From positions 1 to 64,000 of the forward strand of contig JABLXQ010000032.1 of NCBI GenBank assembly GCA_013178375.1: a stretch of 64,000 bases of DNA, given 5' to 3'. Under the pieces are notes generated by a model that was not told where the DNA came from, ran no database searches, and worked only from the letters and a program-made list of their open reading frames with translations. Of this stretch, positions 1-9,245 are shown one piece after another (within the stretch, counting starts at the first letter, position 1; each line of letters begins with the position of its first letter). This DNA comes from Gammaproteobacteria bacterium (lineage in GTDB: Bacteria; Pseudomonadota; Gammaproteobacteria; Pseudomonadales; Ketobacteraceae). The position numbers and the translations under genes were made by a program.

Positions 1-2
1 AG

Positions 3-1778
3 CTGGGATCGGAATTCATGCCGCCGCTGGATGAAGGTTCCCTGCTGGTGATGCCGACGACCTTTCCCGGTATTTCCATCGAGGAAGCCAGGCGTGCGCT
101 CAATGCACAGGATCGCATCATCAAAAGCTTTGCCGAAGTGGAATCGGTGCATGGCAAAACCGGACGTGCGGAAACAGCAACCGATCCGGCCCAGCTGGAC
201 ATGAATGAAATCGTGGTCACGCTGAAACCCCGTGACGAATGGCCATTGTTTGAAAAGCCGCGCTGGTACAGCAGCTGGTCACCCGAATGGCTGAAAAGCG
301 CATTGCAACCCGTGTGGCCGGAGGCGCAGCCGCGCACCCAGCAGGAACTGGTGCGCGCGCTGGATGCCGCCCTGAAAATGCCGGGTTACCAGATGGCCAT
401 TGCACCGCCGATCCGTACCCGCATCGACATGCTGACCACCGGCGTGCGCACGCCCGTCGGCATCAAGGTTTTTGGCGCTGACCTGGCTGAAATCGAGCGG
501 CTGTCGATCGAGCTTGAAGGTTTGCTGCGTGAAGTTCCCGGTACGCGCAGCACATTTGCCGAACGGCAGACGGGGAGGGAATATGTCGACATCATTCCGG
601 ATCGCGAAGCCATCGCCCGCTACGGCCTCACGGTGCGCGACACGCTGGATGTAGTGGAAGCTGCGGTAGGCGGGATGCCGGTGTCGACCGTCATTGATGG
701 CCGCGCCCGCTATTCGGTGAGCCTGCGTTATGCAGCGGATTTTCGTGCCGATCCGGAAGCTTTGCGGGCGTTGCCGGTGCAGGTTCCCGGTATGACTGCC
801 ATCGCTGAACCGGAGATTGGCGGTTCTGGTCGCGGTAGCAGCGCCGCTCCTGCGATGAGTGGCGGTGGTAGTGGTGGCATGGCAATGGGTGCCGGTGGTG
901 CACGCCGTTCTGCTGGTGCGGCTTCGATGCCAGCTTCATCTGCGCCCATGGGAGCAGTGACAGACCCGGATGTGGCTGAGCGTTTTCGCCAAGCCGGCAC
1001 CGCCGTTCCGCTCGGTGTTCTGGCCGATGTGCGTGTCGTTACCGGGCCGCCCATGATCAAGGATGAAAATGGTGTGCTGGTGGGATATGTATTCGCCGAC
1101 ATTGATGATACGCAGCGCGATCTGGGTGGCTGGGTTGACGACGCGAAACAACTGGTCAGCCAACGTTTCGCTCTGCCGCCCGGATATTCCCTGCAATGGA
1201 CCGGGCAGTATGAGTTCATGGCCGACATGCAGGCGCGCATGCGCATAGTGTTGCCGCTCACGTTCGTCCTGATCGTCGCGTTGCTGTATTTGTCCATGCG
1301 TGGCGTGCAGCAGACCCTGCTGGTTCTGCTGAGTCTGCCGTTTGCCATCGCCGGCAGTATCTGGCTGCTGGCATTGCTCGGCTACAACCTGTCCACGGCA
1401 GTTTGGGTGGGGCTCATCGCGGTGGGTGGTGTGGCCGCGCAAACCGGCATCGTGGTGGTGGTTTATCTGGATCAGGCGTTTCAGGCGCGCGTAGATAGCG
1501 GCAACCTGCGCCAGCCCGGTGATGTGGATGACGCCGTGATAGAAGGCGCCGCCAAATGTCTGCGCCCGATGTTGATGACGGTGGCAACCACTGTGCTGGG
1601 GTTGATGCCGCTGTTGTGGGAAGCGGGCGTTGGAGCGGATCTTTCCGCACGCACGGCTGCCCCGGTTGTGGGTGGATTGTGGGCCTGCATGTTCCTGTCG
1701 TTACTGGTGCTGCCAGCGGCCTATACCTTCTGGCGCCGTTACCAGTTTGGCAGGGGGGATTTTGATCCCGGGATCTGA
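3..1778 (+). CDS. cusA: CusA/CzcA-type heavy-metal RND efflux permease, C-terminal part (5' end outside window)
   Basis: The reading frame is open from the first bases (LGSEF precedes the first Met at 18), so this is the last ~590 residues of a ~1,000-residue inner-membrane permease. It starts at the EFMPPLDEG segment typical of CusA and keeps KTGRAETATDP, PPIRTRIDMLTTG and RTPVGIKVFG of the periplasmic pore domain. The second membrane half follows, with several hydrophobic segments. The family exports Cu(I)/Ag(I) through a CusCBA complex by proton antiport. Between LRALPVQVPG and AVPLGVLADV there is an extra Gly/Ser/Ala/Met-rich stretch of about 60 residues (nt ~795-990), absent from E. coli CusA as I remember it. 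The gene converges on copA with a 17-nt gap. Its family is certain; the metal (Cu/Ag) is inferred from residues and neighbours. Confidence 0.9.
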   Translation: MGSEFMPPLDEGSLLVMPTTFPGISIEEARRALNAQDRIIKSFAEVESVHGKTGRAETATDPAQLDMNEIVVTLKPRDEWPLFEKPRWYSSWSPEWLKSALQPVWPEAQPRTQQELVRALDAALKMPGYQMAIAPPIRTRIDMLTTGVRTPVGIKVFGADLAEIERLSIELEGLLREVPGTRSTFAERQTGREYVDIIPDREAIARYGLTVRDTLDVVEAAVGGMPVSTVIDGRARYSVSLRYAADFRADPEALRALPVQVPGMTAIAEPEIGGSGRGSSAAPAMSGGGSGGMAMGAGGARRSAGAASMPASSAPMGAVTDPDVAERFRQAGTAVPLGVLADVRVVTGPPMIKDENGVLVGYVFADIDDTQRDLGGWVDDAKQLVSQRFALPPGYSLQWTGQYEFMADMQARMRIVLPLTFVLIVALLYLSMRGVQQTLLVLLSLPFAIAGSIWLLALLGYNLSTAVWVGLIAVGGVAAQTGIVVVVYLDQAFQARVDSGNLRQPGDVDDAVIEGAAKCLRPMLMTVATTVLGLMPLLWEAGVGADLSARTAAPVVGGLWACMFLSLLVLPAAYTFWRRYQFGRGDFDPGI

Positions 1779-1795
1779 ATCACGATCACCGGATA

Positions 1796-4009
1796 CTATC
1801 TGAGCTTTCGACCTTTAAGACGCAAAGCATTCCCTATTACGGATGCAGAGCTGAAGCTCATCGCCAATGCCGCAATCATGGGTGATAGCAGCCACCCTGT
1901 CAGTGGGTACAGCGCACCTGCCGCGATCGGTATGCCCAGCGCGTTGTAGAGAAATGCAAACGCCAGGTTCTGTTTCATATTTCCCACCGTGGCCTCAGAC
2001 AACGTGCGTGCCACAGCAATGCCCCGTAAATCGCCTTTTATCAGGGTGACCTGCGCGCTATTCATGGCCACGTCGGTGCCTGTGCCCATGGCCACTCCGA
2101 CGTCGGCCTTGGCCAGTGCAGGCGCATCGTTAATGCCGTCACCCGCCATGGCAACGATGCGTCCTTCGCGCTGCAGTTTTTCGACCAGCTGTAATTTATC
2201 CGCAGGCTTGACCTCACCATGCACCTCATCGATGCCCAGGCGCGCGCCGACCGCTTTGGCTGTGGTCAGGCCGTCCCCTGTTGCCATAATGATTCGCAAA
2301 CCTGCTGCTTTCAGTGCAGACAGCGCTTCCGGTGTGCTGGCCTTGATCGGGTCTGATACCGCAAGCAAGCCCGCCAATTTTCCATCCACGGCGAGGTGCA
2401 TCACGCTGGCGCCCTCTGCTCGCAGGTTTTCAGCCTGTGGCAGCAATACATCGATCGATACATTCTGTTGCAGCATCAACGTGGTATTTCCCAGTACAAG
2501 GGAGCGCCCTGCGACAATGCCGCGTACGCCGATACCTGAACCTGATTCGAACTGGTCCGGTTTGTCCAGGGCCAAACCCCGTTCACGCGCCGCCTGAACG
2601 ATCGCATCAGCCAGCGGGTGTTCGCTACCCTGATCCAGGCTTGCGGCCAGACGCAAGACCTCCGATTCGGTGAACCCCGGCGCAGCCACCGTACGGTCAA
2701 AGGCAGGGCGTCCTTCCGTCAGTGTGCCGGTTTTGTCGATGATGAGTGTGTCGATCTTGCGCATGTGTTCGATGGCGGCCGCATCGCGGAAGAGCACACC
2801 TTGCGTGGCACCCCGTCCGGTAGCGACCATGATGGACATGGGTGTGGCCAGGCCCAGTGCGCAGGGGCAGGCAATGATCAGCACGGCCACCGCATTAATT
2901 AGCCCGAATACCCAGCGCGGCTCCGGTCCGAAAAAGCCCCAGGAAAAAAATGTCAGAACGGCAATGCAAACCACCGCAATGACGAAATAACCTGCCACCA
3001 CATCGGCCATGCGCTGCATGGGTGCCTTGGAACGTTGCGCCTGCGCCACCATCTGCACAATTTGCGATAGCATGGTTTCCGATCCCACGCGTTCGGATCG
3101 CATCACGAGCGCACCATAAATGTTCAGTGTCGCACCAATCACTTTGTCGCCCACTCGTTTGGTCACAGGCACTGGCTCGCCCGTCAGCATGGATTCATCC
3201 ACCGCGCTGCTGCCTTCGGTTACCGTACCATCCACTGGAACTTTTTCTCCGGGCCGGACGCGCAACTGGTCACCGACATGGACATGTGTGAGCGGTACAT
3301 CCTCCTCTGTGCCATCGTCCCGAATGCGGCGGGCGGTTTTGGGGGCCAGGCCGAGCAGTGACTTGATGGCAGCGGACGTTTGCGAGCGGGCCTTGAGTTC
3401 AAGCAGCTGGCCCAGCAAGGTCAACGAAATGATGACGGCTGCTGCCTCGAAGTACACCGCGACCCGTCCCATCGAGACGAAAGAATCCGGGAACACCTGT
3501 GGCGTCAAGGTTGCTACCAGGCTGTAGATGAATGCAGCGCCTGTACCCAGGCTGATCAGCGTCCACATGTTAGGGCTGCGGTGGACGACCGACTGCCAGC
3601 CGCGCAGAAAAAATGGCCATCCGGCCCAGAGGACAATGGGCAACGTCAGAGCGAGTTCAATCCAGGTCTGGGTGCGGGCATCGAACCAGTGCAGTTTGTG
3701 CCCGAACATTGCGAGTATTGTGACTGCGATGGTCAGCGGAAGGGTCCACCAGAACCGGTGCTGAAAGTCGCGCAGTTCCGGATTCCCGTCCTCTTCGAGC
3801 TCTGGCAGCAAGGGTTCCAGCGTCATGCCGCACTTTGGGCAATTGCCGGGATGATCTTGCCGGATCTCGGGATGCATGGGACAGGTATAAATCGTGTCAC
3901 CACCGCTTTTCAGCACCGTTGCCGATTGGGTTTCTGGCGCCACGACGGCCGCGTGATGATGGTGCCCGGCTTTCGCGGTATGCGCTGTGTGGTCGTGACT
4001 GGTATTCAT
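1796..4009 (-). CDS. copA: Cu(I)-translocating P1B-type ATPase CopA
   Basis: 737 residues. It pumps Cu(I) out of the cytoplasm using ATP. The N-terminus is His-rich ([15 protein letters not shown]) and carries a heavy-metal binding segment, [21 protein letters not shown], instead of classical CxxC HMA domains. Further in are TGEPVPV of the actuator domain, the membrane CPC motif ([11 protein letters not shown]), the phosphorylation site DKTGTLT and the hinge [16 protein letters not shown]. The last membrane helices show the P1B-1 Cu(I) signature (LYN, then MSFSS). It is the last gene of the minus-strand copper operon, and its start overlaps the stop of the upstream methyltransferase gene by 4 nt, implying coupled translation. 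It resembles the SilP/CopA branch with a Cys/His-rich leader. Confidence 0.95.
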   Translation of the reverse strand: MNTSHDHTAHTAKAGHHHHAAVVAPETQSATVLKSGGDTIYTCPMHPEIRQDHPGNCPKCGMTLEPLLPELEEDGNPELRDFQHRFWWTLPLTIAVTILAMFGHKLHWFDARTQTWIELALTLPIVLWAGWPFFLRGWQSVVHRSPNMWTLISLGTGAAFIYSLVATLTPQVFPDSFVSMGRVAVYFEAAAVIISLTLLGQLLELKARSQTSAAIKSLLGLAPKTARRIRDDGTEEDVPLTHVHVGDQLRVRPGEKVPVDGTVTEGSSAVDESMLTGEPVPVTKRVGDKVIGATLNIYGALVMRSERVGSETMLSQIVQMVAQAQRSKAPMQRMADVVAGYFVIAVVCIAVLTFFSWGFFGPEPRWVFGLINAVAVLIIACPCALGLATPMSIMVATGRGATQGVLFRDAAAIEHMRKIDTLIIDKTGTLTEGRPAFDRTVAAPGFTESEVLRLAASLDQGSEHPLADAIVQAARERGLALDKPDQFESGSGIGVRGIVAGRSLVLGNTTLMLQQNVSIDVLLPQAENLRAEGASVMHLAVDGKLAGLLAVSDPIKASTPEALSALKAAGLRIIMATGDGLTTAKAVGARLGIDEVHGEVKPADKLQLVEKLQREGRIVAMAGDGINDAPALAKADVGVAMGTGTDVAMNSAQVTLIKGDLRGIAVARTLSEATVGNMKQNLAFAFLYNALGIPIAAGALYPLTGWLLSPMIAALAMSFSSASVIGNALRLKGRKLR

Positions 4010-4671
4010 GTGTTACCCCGTGTCTCATCACCCAGTTTACTAACCAGGCCGGGTATGAACCTGGGAGTCTTTTGAGCGTAGGTTTCATACATTGCGCCGA
4101 ACAATTTGCGCATTTCGTTTTCTTCGGTAACGGCCAGCCGCCCATACATCATGAGCAATATCGGGAACATGAGCAGTGTCAGCAGCGTTGGCCACTGTAG
4201 CAGGAAGCCTAACAGGATCATCGCGAAGGCAATATACTGCGGATGACGAACGTATGCATAGGGTCCCGTTGTTGCGAGTGAATGATGGCGTTGCGCGTGG
4301 TACAGCACGTTCCAGGCGTTGGACAGAAGATAAAACCCCATGCCGAGGAATGCGTAGCTCGCGATGTGCAGGACTCCGAAGTGGGGATCGCCCTTTTCCC
4401 CCAGCAGGGTAGACCACAGGTGTCCCGAGTTGTGAGAGAGCAGATCAAGATTGGGAAACCGGGTCTGCAACCAGCCCGACAGCAGGTATATCGTCAGCGG
4501 AAAGCCGTACATCTCCACGAACAGGGCCACAATGAACGAAGCAAAGGCCCCAAACGTCCGCCAATCGCGTGCAGTCGCCGGTTTGAAAAAACTGAAAGCG
4601 AACAGGATGAATATCGCTGAATTGAGAATAACCAGCGACCACAAACCATATGCAGTTTCGCCGTGATTCAT
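4006..4671 (-). CDS. Integral-membrane methyltransferase, isoprenylcysteine carboxyl methyltransferase (ICMT/PEMT)-like
   Basis: 221 residues with about five hydrophobic helices. The C-terminal half has the ICMT/PEMT-type SAM-binding pattern: [16 protein letters not shown], then a late [10 protein letters not shown]...[13 protein letters not shown] segment. These enzymes methylate small membrane-associated or lipidic substrates, but the substrate of the bacterial copper-island members is not known to me. The gene sits between the DUF2933 gene and copA with 4-nt overlaps on both sides, so it is almost certainly co-translated with them. That argues for a role in copper resistance or membrane repair rather than an unrelated function. 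The family call is solid; the role is inferred from context. Confidence 0.78.
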   Translation of the reverse strand: MNHGETAYGLWSLVILNSAIFILFAFSFFKPATARDWRTFGAFASFIVALFVEMYGFPLTIYLLSGWLQTRFPNLDLLSHNSGHLWSTLLGEKGDPHFGVLHIASYAFLGMGFYLLSNAWNVLYHAQRHHSLATTGPYAYVRHPQYIAFAMILLGFLLQWPTLLTLLMFPILLMMYGRLAVTEENEMRKLFGAMYETYAQKTPRFIPGLVSKLGDETRGNT

Positions 4672-4946
4672 GATGGATCTCCTGGTTTGCGTGTGTCGGC
4701 GTTGGCTGAATCGGCGTGTCCTTTTGCGTCATGGTTGCCGTGCCCCCCATGACCACCGTGCATGAAAACATGCATCAGTGGACAGGCGAGCAATAGCAGA
4801 TAGGGCAGCACTGCGACCACATGCGCCAGATGCTCGGTCAGCAGAAAATAGGCGGCTGCCCCACCTATAACCACCAAGCCAGCGGCATAACGAGTCGACC
4901 AGAAACGTGGGGGCAATTCATGTTCTCGATGCGGATGATTCATCAT
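4668..4946 (-). CDS. DUF2933 small His-rich membrane protein
   Basis: 92 residues. Two hydrophobic segments (about residues 22-36 and 41-57) are followed by CPLMHVFMHGGHGGHGNHD and a polar His-rich tail. This matches the DUF2933 family, which often travels with copper and silver resistance genes. The Met/His content suggests metal binding at the membrane surface (inference). GAGG lies 5 nt before the two consecutive ATG codons. Its stop overlaps the start of the methyltransferase gene by 4 nt. Confidence 0.75.
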   Translation of the reverse strand: MMNHPHREHELPPRFWSTRYAAGLVVIGGAAAYFLLTEHLAHVVAVLPYLLLLACPLMHVFMHGGHGGHGNHDAKGHADSANADTRKPGDPS

Positions 4947-5018
4947 GATTTCCTCAGAACTCGATATGTGATCAGGCCAGGTGGTACCTGCGCTCCATCC
5001 TGGGGCAATATCATTTCT

Positions 5019-5357
5019 CTACTGAGCAGGCCGGATGTCGGTAACAATCATCTTGCCGCCTTCATCAACAACCATGAACCTGATTTTGTCTCCGGCTTTA
5101 ACGTTCTGGAGCATATCCTTTTTCTTGGCAGTGAATACCATGGTCATGCCCGGCATATCGAGGTGCGCAATATCGCCATGTTTGATCGTGACTTTACCTG
5201 TGGACTGATCGACCTTTTTGACTTCACCATCGGTCATTGAAGCCTGCTGCGACGTATCCATTTTACGGTCCATCGCCGATTCAGCAAAACTGCTCACGGG
5301 CAAAGCGACACTCAATGCCAGCGTGGAAATAGCGAGTATCTGTTTGATTGCGTTCAT
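5019..5357 (-). CDS. cusF: CusF-like periplasmic copper-binding protein
   Basis: 112 residues from the ATG at 5357, which is preceded by GTGAGGCAACC. The open frame runs 34 codons further upstream but would overlap the cupredoxin gene. A signal peptide (MNAIKQILAISTLALSVALP) ends near SSFAES. The mature part has the small CusF beta-barrel pattern GEVKKVDQSTGKVTIKHGDI, then the ligand segment HLDMPGMTMVF and a final KIRFMVVDEGGKMIVTDI. In E. coli CusF the ligands are His, Met, Met and a Trp capping the copper; here the Trp position reads as Met, a common variant in copper islands. It probably hands Cu(I) to the Cus pump or the oxidase. It lies within the copper operon, 38 nt after the cupredoxin gene. 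Confidence 0.85.
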   Translation of the reverse strand: MNAIKQILAISTLALSVALPVSSFAESAMDRKMDTSQQASMTDGEVKKVDQSTGKVTIKHGDIAHLDMPGMTMVFTAKKKDMLQNVKAGDKIRFMVVDEGGKMIVTDIRPAQ

Positions 5358-5395
5358 GGTTGCCTCACGTCTATGAATTATGAAATTGTACGAAC

Positions 5396-5899
5396 TTACT
5401 TTTTTTCCACAGTGACTGTGCCGCGCATTCCTGCCTCGTAGTGCCCAGGCATCAGGCACGCAAAGTTCACGGTCCCGGCTTTGGTGAATTGCCAGATGAT
5501 TTCACCTTGCTGGCCTTTGGTCAGCGTGATTTTGTTCGGTTCGTCATGCACCATGTCCGGATATTTTTTCATTACTTCAAGATGTTCCAGCAGTTCCTGC
5601 TCCGTGCCAAGGCTCAGCTCGTGTTTTAGCTGACCGCTATTTCTTACCACGAAACGAACGGTCTCACCTTTGGAGACCTGAATGTCAGATGGCGTGTATC
5701 GCATGCTGTCGTTCATTTCAACGGTTATAGTGCGAGTCACTCCGGCCGCCACACCTGGCTTGCCAATGGCAGTTTCCCCATCGTCCTGTTGGTGTTCGTG
5801 CGAGTGCTTGTTGTTTCCACTGGCGAGGGTGGCTCCTGGTAGCGCCAGTGCGGTGATTGCCAATAAAATTATATGCATGATGTTAGGTGTGGATTTCAT
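5396..5899 (-). CDS. Exported cupredoxin-like copper protein
   Basis: 167 residues from the ATG at 5899, chosen because GGAGGTCCCTTC stands directly before it. The open frame extends 7 codons upstream. A Sec signal peptide (MKSTPNIMHIILLAITALAL) is followed by a His-rich linker (NNKHSHEHQQDD) and one cupredoxin domain. Blue-copper type ligands are visible: His in KHELSLG and the Cys-His-Met cluster FACLMPGHYEAGMRG near the C-terminus. Such proteins carry or store copper in the periplasm and are frequent neighbours of multicopper oxidases. It is the second product downstream of the oxidase gene in the same operon, 30 nt after it. Confidence 0.85.
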   Translation of the reverse strand: MKSTPNIMHIILLAITALALPGATLASGNNKHSHEHQQDDGETAIGKPGVAAGVTRTITVEMNDSMRYTPSDIQVSKGETVRFVVRNSGQLKHELSLGTEQELLEHLEVMKKYPDMVHDEPNKITLTKGQQGEIIWQFTKAGTVNFACLMPGHYEAGMRGTVTVEKK

Positions 5900-5929
5900 G
5901 AAGGGACCTCCCGGGTTCAATCTGAATAT

Positions 5930-7342
5930 TCAATGATCACTGTGTGAGACAGGTTTACGTACCTGCACTTCGACTGGCGTGCTGGATTCATGAACGCGCT
6001 GCATCGACTGTCCTCCCTCCGATTTGAAGCGTGCGGGTTCTGCCAGCGCACCCGTGTATTCGTGGGCGATAGTGCCTTTCGGGTGTTGATACCATCCTGG
6101 GTCCTGGTAGTTGCCGGGTTTCTGGTCGCGACGCACCTTGAGCACGCTGAACATTCCGCCCATCTCGACCGAGCCAAAAGGGCCATCTCCGGTCATCATG
6201 GGAGCGGTATTATCCGGGATGGGCATTTCCATCTCGGTCATGTCGGCCATGCCTCGCTCACCCATCACCATGTAGTCCGGTATCAGGCTGTTGATCTTCC
6301 CGGCGAGGCCCCGGTGATCCACGCCAATCAGCGTGGGTACGTTGTGGCCCATCGCATTCATGGTGTGGTGGCTCTTGTGGCAGTGAAAGGCCCAGTCACC
6401 TTCTTCATCGGCAACAAATTCAATTTGACGCATTTGCCCAACCGCGATGTCGGTCGTCACTTCATGCCAGCGCGAATTGTTGGGCGTTGGTCCGCCGTCA
6501 GTACCCGTGACAAGGAACTCATGGCCGTGCAAATGAATGGGGTGGTTGGTCATGGTCAGGTTGCCGATGCGGATGCGCACCTTGTCATTCAGGCGCACGT
6601 TGAGACTGTCGATGCCCGGGAATATCCGGCTGTTCCAGGACCAGAGATTGAAGTCCAGCATCGTCATCGTTTTGGGCGTATAGCTGCCCGGATCGATGTC
6701 ATAGGCGTTGAGCAGGAAGCAGAAGTCACGCTGAACCTCGTCGATCAACGGGTGTTTTTCTTTCGGGTGAGTCACCCAGAATCCCATCATGCCCATGGCC
6801 ATCTGGGTCATTTCATCTGCGTGCGGGTGGTACATGAAGGTGCCCGGCCGCCGTGCGATGAATTCATAGACGAAAGTCTTGCCGGGCTTGATGGCGGGCT
6901 GGGTCAAACCTGACACACCATCCATACCGTTCGGCAAACGCTGCCCGTGCCAGTGAATACTGGTATGTTCCGGTAGTTGGTTGGTGGCGAAAATGCGAAC
7001 GCGGTCGCCTTCGACCACTTCAATCGTCGGGCCAGGGCTCTGACCGTTATAGCCCCACAGATGAGCCTTGAAGCCAGGTGCCATTTCTCGCACGACAGGT
7101 TCGGCTACCAGGTGGAATTCCTTGACACCTTTGTTCATGCGCCATGGCAGGGTCCAGCCATTGAGTGTGACCACCGGGTTGTAAGTTTGCCCACTATCGG
7201 GAACCAGTGGAGCCATGGTGTCGGGTGATGTCTGAATCACCGGCTCGGGCAGGGTGGCCATTACTGTGCGAGCTACGGTACTCGCTGCCACGGCCCCACC
7301 GGCAATGCCGGCCAATTTGAAAAATTCACGCCTGGAAGACAT
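5930..7342 (-). CDS. Tat-exported multicopper oxidase
   Basis: 470 residues from the ATG at 7342, preceded by CAAGGAAATCCG. The N-terminus has a twin-arginine signal (SSRREFFKLAGIAGG), as expected for an enzyme folded with copper in the cytoplasm. All four copper-ligand motifs are visible: HWHGQRLPNG, YHPHADEM, HPIHLHGHEF and HCHKSHHTMNAMGHN, the last with the type-1 Cys and axial Met. The region after the last motif is Met-rich (MVMGERGMADMTEMEMP; APMMTGDGPFG), reminiscent of the methionine-rich segments of CueO-type cuprous oxidases, although placed C-terminally here. It probably oxidises Cu(I) in the periplasm. The naming CopA/CueO/CumA among MCOs is not settled from sequence alone. Confidence 0.92.
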   Translation of the reverse strand: MSSRREFFKLAGIAGGAVAASTVARTVMATLPEPVIQTSPDTMAPLVPDSGQTYNPVVTLNGWTLPWRMNKGVKEFHLVAEPVVREMAPGFKAHLWGYNGQSPGPTIEVVEGDRVRIFATNQLPEHTSIHWHGQRLPNGMDGVSGLTQPAIKPGKTFVYEFIARRPGTFMYHPHADEMTQMAMGMMGFWVTHPKEKHPLIDEVQRDFCFLLNAYDIDPGSYTPKTMTMLDFNLWSWNSRIFPGIDSLNVRLNDKVRIRIGNLTMTNHPIHLHGHEFLVTGTDGGPTPNNSRWHEVTTDIAVGQMRQIEFVADEEGDWAFHCHKSHHTMNAMGHNVPTLIGVDHRGLAGKINSLIPDYMVMGERGMADMTEMEMPIPDNTAPMMTGDGPFGSVEMGGMFSVLKVRRDQKPGNYQDPGWYQHPKGTIAHEYTGALAEPARFKSEGGQSMQRVHESSTPVEVQVRKPVSHSDH

Positions 7343-7355
7343 CGGATTTCCTTGT

Positions 7356-8795
7356 TCAGTGGCCGTCGCCAGAAGCACTGGACGCGCCGGTCGTTGCGGT
7401 AAGAGTGGTGCTGGTCGGGCGGCCAATCAACGTAGCTTGCAGCGCGGCATCCGCCAGCCAGAACTGCTGTTCTGCATCGATGGCAGCCATGACCACTGTG
7501 ATCTGTTCACGGGCATCGGCCAGCAGCTCAAACACACCAATAATCATTCCGTTGTAACGCAGCAGGTTTTCATCAGCGATGATCCTGCGCAGCGGTATCA
7601 CCTCGTCGCGGTAGTGTCGCGCGATGTCGAAGGCGGTGCGATAGGTCGAATAACCTTCGCGCAGACTGGAGCCGGCAATGCGCATCGTTGCCTCCAGCTG
7701 GTTTGCGGCTGCCAGCGTGCGTGCATTCATGGCATTGCGCTGCATGTCACCCCAGTCGAATATTGGCAGTCGTACATCGACCTCATAACCGCGCGGGTTG
7801 GATCGGGTTCCTTCGACATTATCGAAAACAGTGTCGCGGCGTACTGCCAGCTCAATGTCGGTTAAGCTGGTGATTGAATTCAATCCTTGTGCTTTCGCGG
7901 CTGCATCGAGTTCCGTTTGCGCCAGACGAATATCCAGCCGGCCACGCGTTGCCTGCGAACCAATGGTTTCGGGAGTCAGGGGTTCCCTGGGCAGATCGGG
8001 CAGGCGTTCAGGCAACTGGAGCGTCCGTGTCTGTGCTTCGTCGAGCCCCAGCAAGCGCGCCAGTGCTTCCCGTGCCGCGGTGGCGCGATGAGTTGCCGAC
8101 GCGAGACTGGTTGCAGCGTCGGCATAGAAGGCCTGCTCCCGTGCGCGGCTGATGCGATTGAAGTTGCCGGCGGCCTGCATGCGGCGAGCAAGGTCGGCGC
8201 TGGCCTCGGCGCTTGCATAGACCTGTTGCGCATAAGTGAGGCTTTGTTGTGCGGCGACGGCGCGGACCCAGGCCTGGCGGATCTGAGTGACTTGATCCAC
8301 AACGACGCCAGTCAGGCGTAACTGCGACTGCTCGATCAGTCGACTGGCAATGCCCTGGCGTTTGGGCAACGTCAGCAGGTCGAGCAGTCCGAAAGATAGC
8401 GCGCGGGACAATTCAAGTTCGTCACCCGTGGCCACATGCTCAAAACTGAAGACGGGATTTGAAATCCTGCCTGCTTGAGCTGCATTGGCCGATTCAGCCC
8501 AACCTTGCGCCAACAGCGCTTGCATGGAAGGACTGTTCACCATAGCCAGCTGCACCGCATCAGTCTGACTCAATGGACGTTCCAAAAGCGTCAAAGCGGT
8601 TTTGATACGCCTGGACCGCTCTTCGTCGGTCAGCGCAAGCGCCAACTGTCCTCCGGTGAAGGCAGCGGCTTCGTCATTGATCCGGCTGGAGTTTTGTTCC
8701 GGGCTGACGCTGGCGCAAGCTGACAACAGGATCAGGGTCAGGATCGTCGCTGGCCAGGCTAGAATGGTGCGTGTAGGCACCATCACCCTGGTCAT
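7356..8795 (-). CDS. TolC/CusC-family outer-membrane efflux lipoprotein
   Basis: 479 residues. The N-terminus is a lipoprotein signal (AWPATILTLILLSAC) with the acylated Cys in LSAC. The rest is rich in long amphipathic helices with internal duplication, typical of outer-membrane efflux proteins (e.g. PLSQTDAVQLAMVNSPSMQALLAQ near the start). AAGGAG lies 7 nt before the ATG. The ATG overlaps the stop of the upstream small gene (ATGA), and the oxidase gene follows after 13 nt. It may be the outer-membrane channel of the CusA pump at 3-1778, but could equally serve another exporter. No membrane fusion protein is present in this operon. Confidence 0.85.
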   Translation of the reverse strand: MTRVMVPTRTILAWPATILTLILLSACASVSPEQNSSRINDEAAAFTGGQLALALTDEERSRRIKTALTLLERPLSQTDAVQLAMVNSPSMQALLAQGWAESANAAQAGRISNPVFSFEHVATGDELELSRALSFGLLDLLTLPKRQGIASRLIEQSQLRLTGVVVDQVTQIRQAWVRAVAAQQSLTYAQQVYASAEASADLARRMQAAGNFNRISRAREQAFYADAATSLASATHRATAAREALARLLGLDEAQTRTLQLPERLPDLPREPLTPETIGSQATRGRLDIRLAQTELDAAAKAQGLNSITSLTDIELAVRRDTVFDNVEGTRSNPRGYEVDVRLPIFDWGDMQRNAMNARTLAAANQLEATMRIAGSSLREGYSTYRTAFDIARHYRDEVIPLRRIIADENLLRYNGMIIGVFELLADAREQITVVMAAIDAEQQFWLADAALQATLIGRPTSTTLTATTGASSASGDGH

Positions 8796-9091
8796 GGGTT
8801 AGCTCCTTCATCATTGGCGGAATCGCAGGGGGATTTCCCGGTCCTGATCTCCCGGGCATAGGCACGCCAGCCCCCTATGCAACCAACCAGATCATTGGCC
8901 TCGCGCCAGGGCTGGACGGGTTCGTCGATGTAGACTTGGTATCCGCTCAGCGCTGAGGTGTAGGACAATTGAGTGGGTAGTGCCGGATTGGCCGAGTCTT
9001 CTGCTGGTTGCGCCGTGGCCATTCCGGCAAACATTGTCAGCAGGCAGGGCAGCAGAGCGCGGAAGGAACAGCGATGGCTTTGTTTCAGCAT
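8792..9091 (-). CDS. Small exported protein of unknown function, first gene of the copper operon
   Basis: 99 residues from the ATG at 9091, preceded by GAGGAGCCC. The open frame runs 24 codons further upstream but would cross the promoter region. A signal peptide (RALLPCLLTMFAGMATAQ) is followed by a short mature chain with SGYQVYIDEPVQPWREAND, two cysteines (GCIGGW and SPCDS) and an acidic tail. I do not recognise a named domain. It is the first gene of the operon controlled by the 9167-9184 palindrome and is translationally coupled to the TolC-like gene by a 4-nt overlap, which suggests a periplasmic copper-related role. Confidence 0.7.
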   Translation of the reverse strand: MLKQSHRCSFRALLPCLLTMFAGMATAQPAEDSANPALPTQLSYTSALSGYQVYIDEPVQPWREANDLVGCIGGWRAYAREIRTGKSPCDSANDEGANP

Positions 9092-9166
9092 GGGCTCCTC
9101 GCGGCGAGTCGCAGGTTTTTGTGGAACTATTCTGAAGCACCGATACAGTCGCCAAGCTGTCACGTG

Positions 9167-9184
9167 GATTACATTTTTGTTATC
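9167..9184. promoter_or_regulatory. Copper-regulator box 1 (GATTACA-N4-TGTTATC)
   Basis: An inverted repeat with one mismatch between its 7-nt arms. It lies between the divergent copper operon (start 9091) and the response-regulator gene (start 9246). Two almost identical copies occur at 11395 and 11993, each in front of another exported-protein gene, which supports a shared regulator. The most likely binder is the adjacent CusR/CopR-type protein (inference). Confidence 0.7.
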
Positions 9185-9245
9185 TGGCCAATGGCGCCCA
9201 TAACTTCGTCAAACTACTCTGGTATGGGTCAGATGGAGAGCAGGC

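Noticed and set aside
1989-2597. 202-residue plus-strand frame inside copA
   Set aside because: Antisense shadow of the ATPase gene; no start signal and no recognisable motif.
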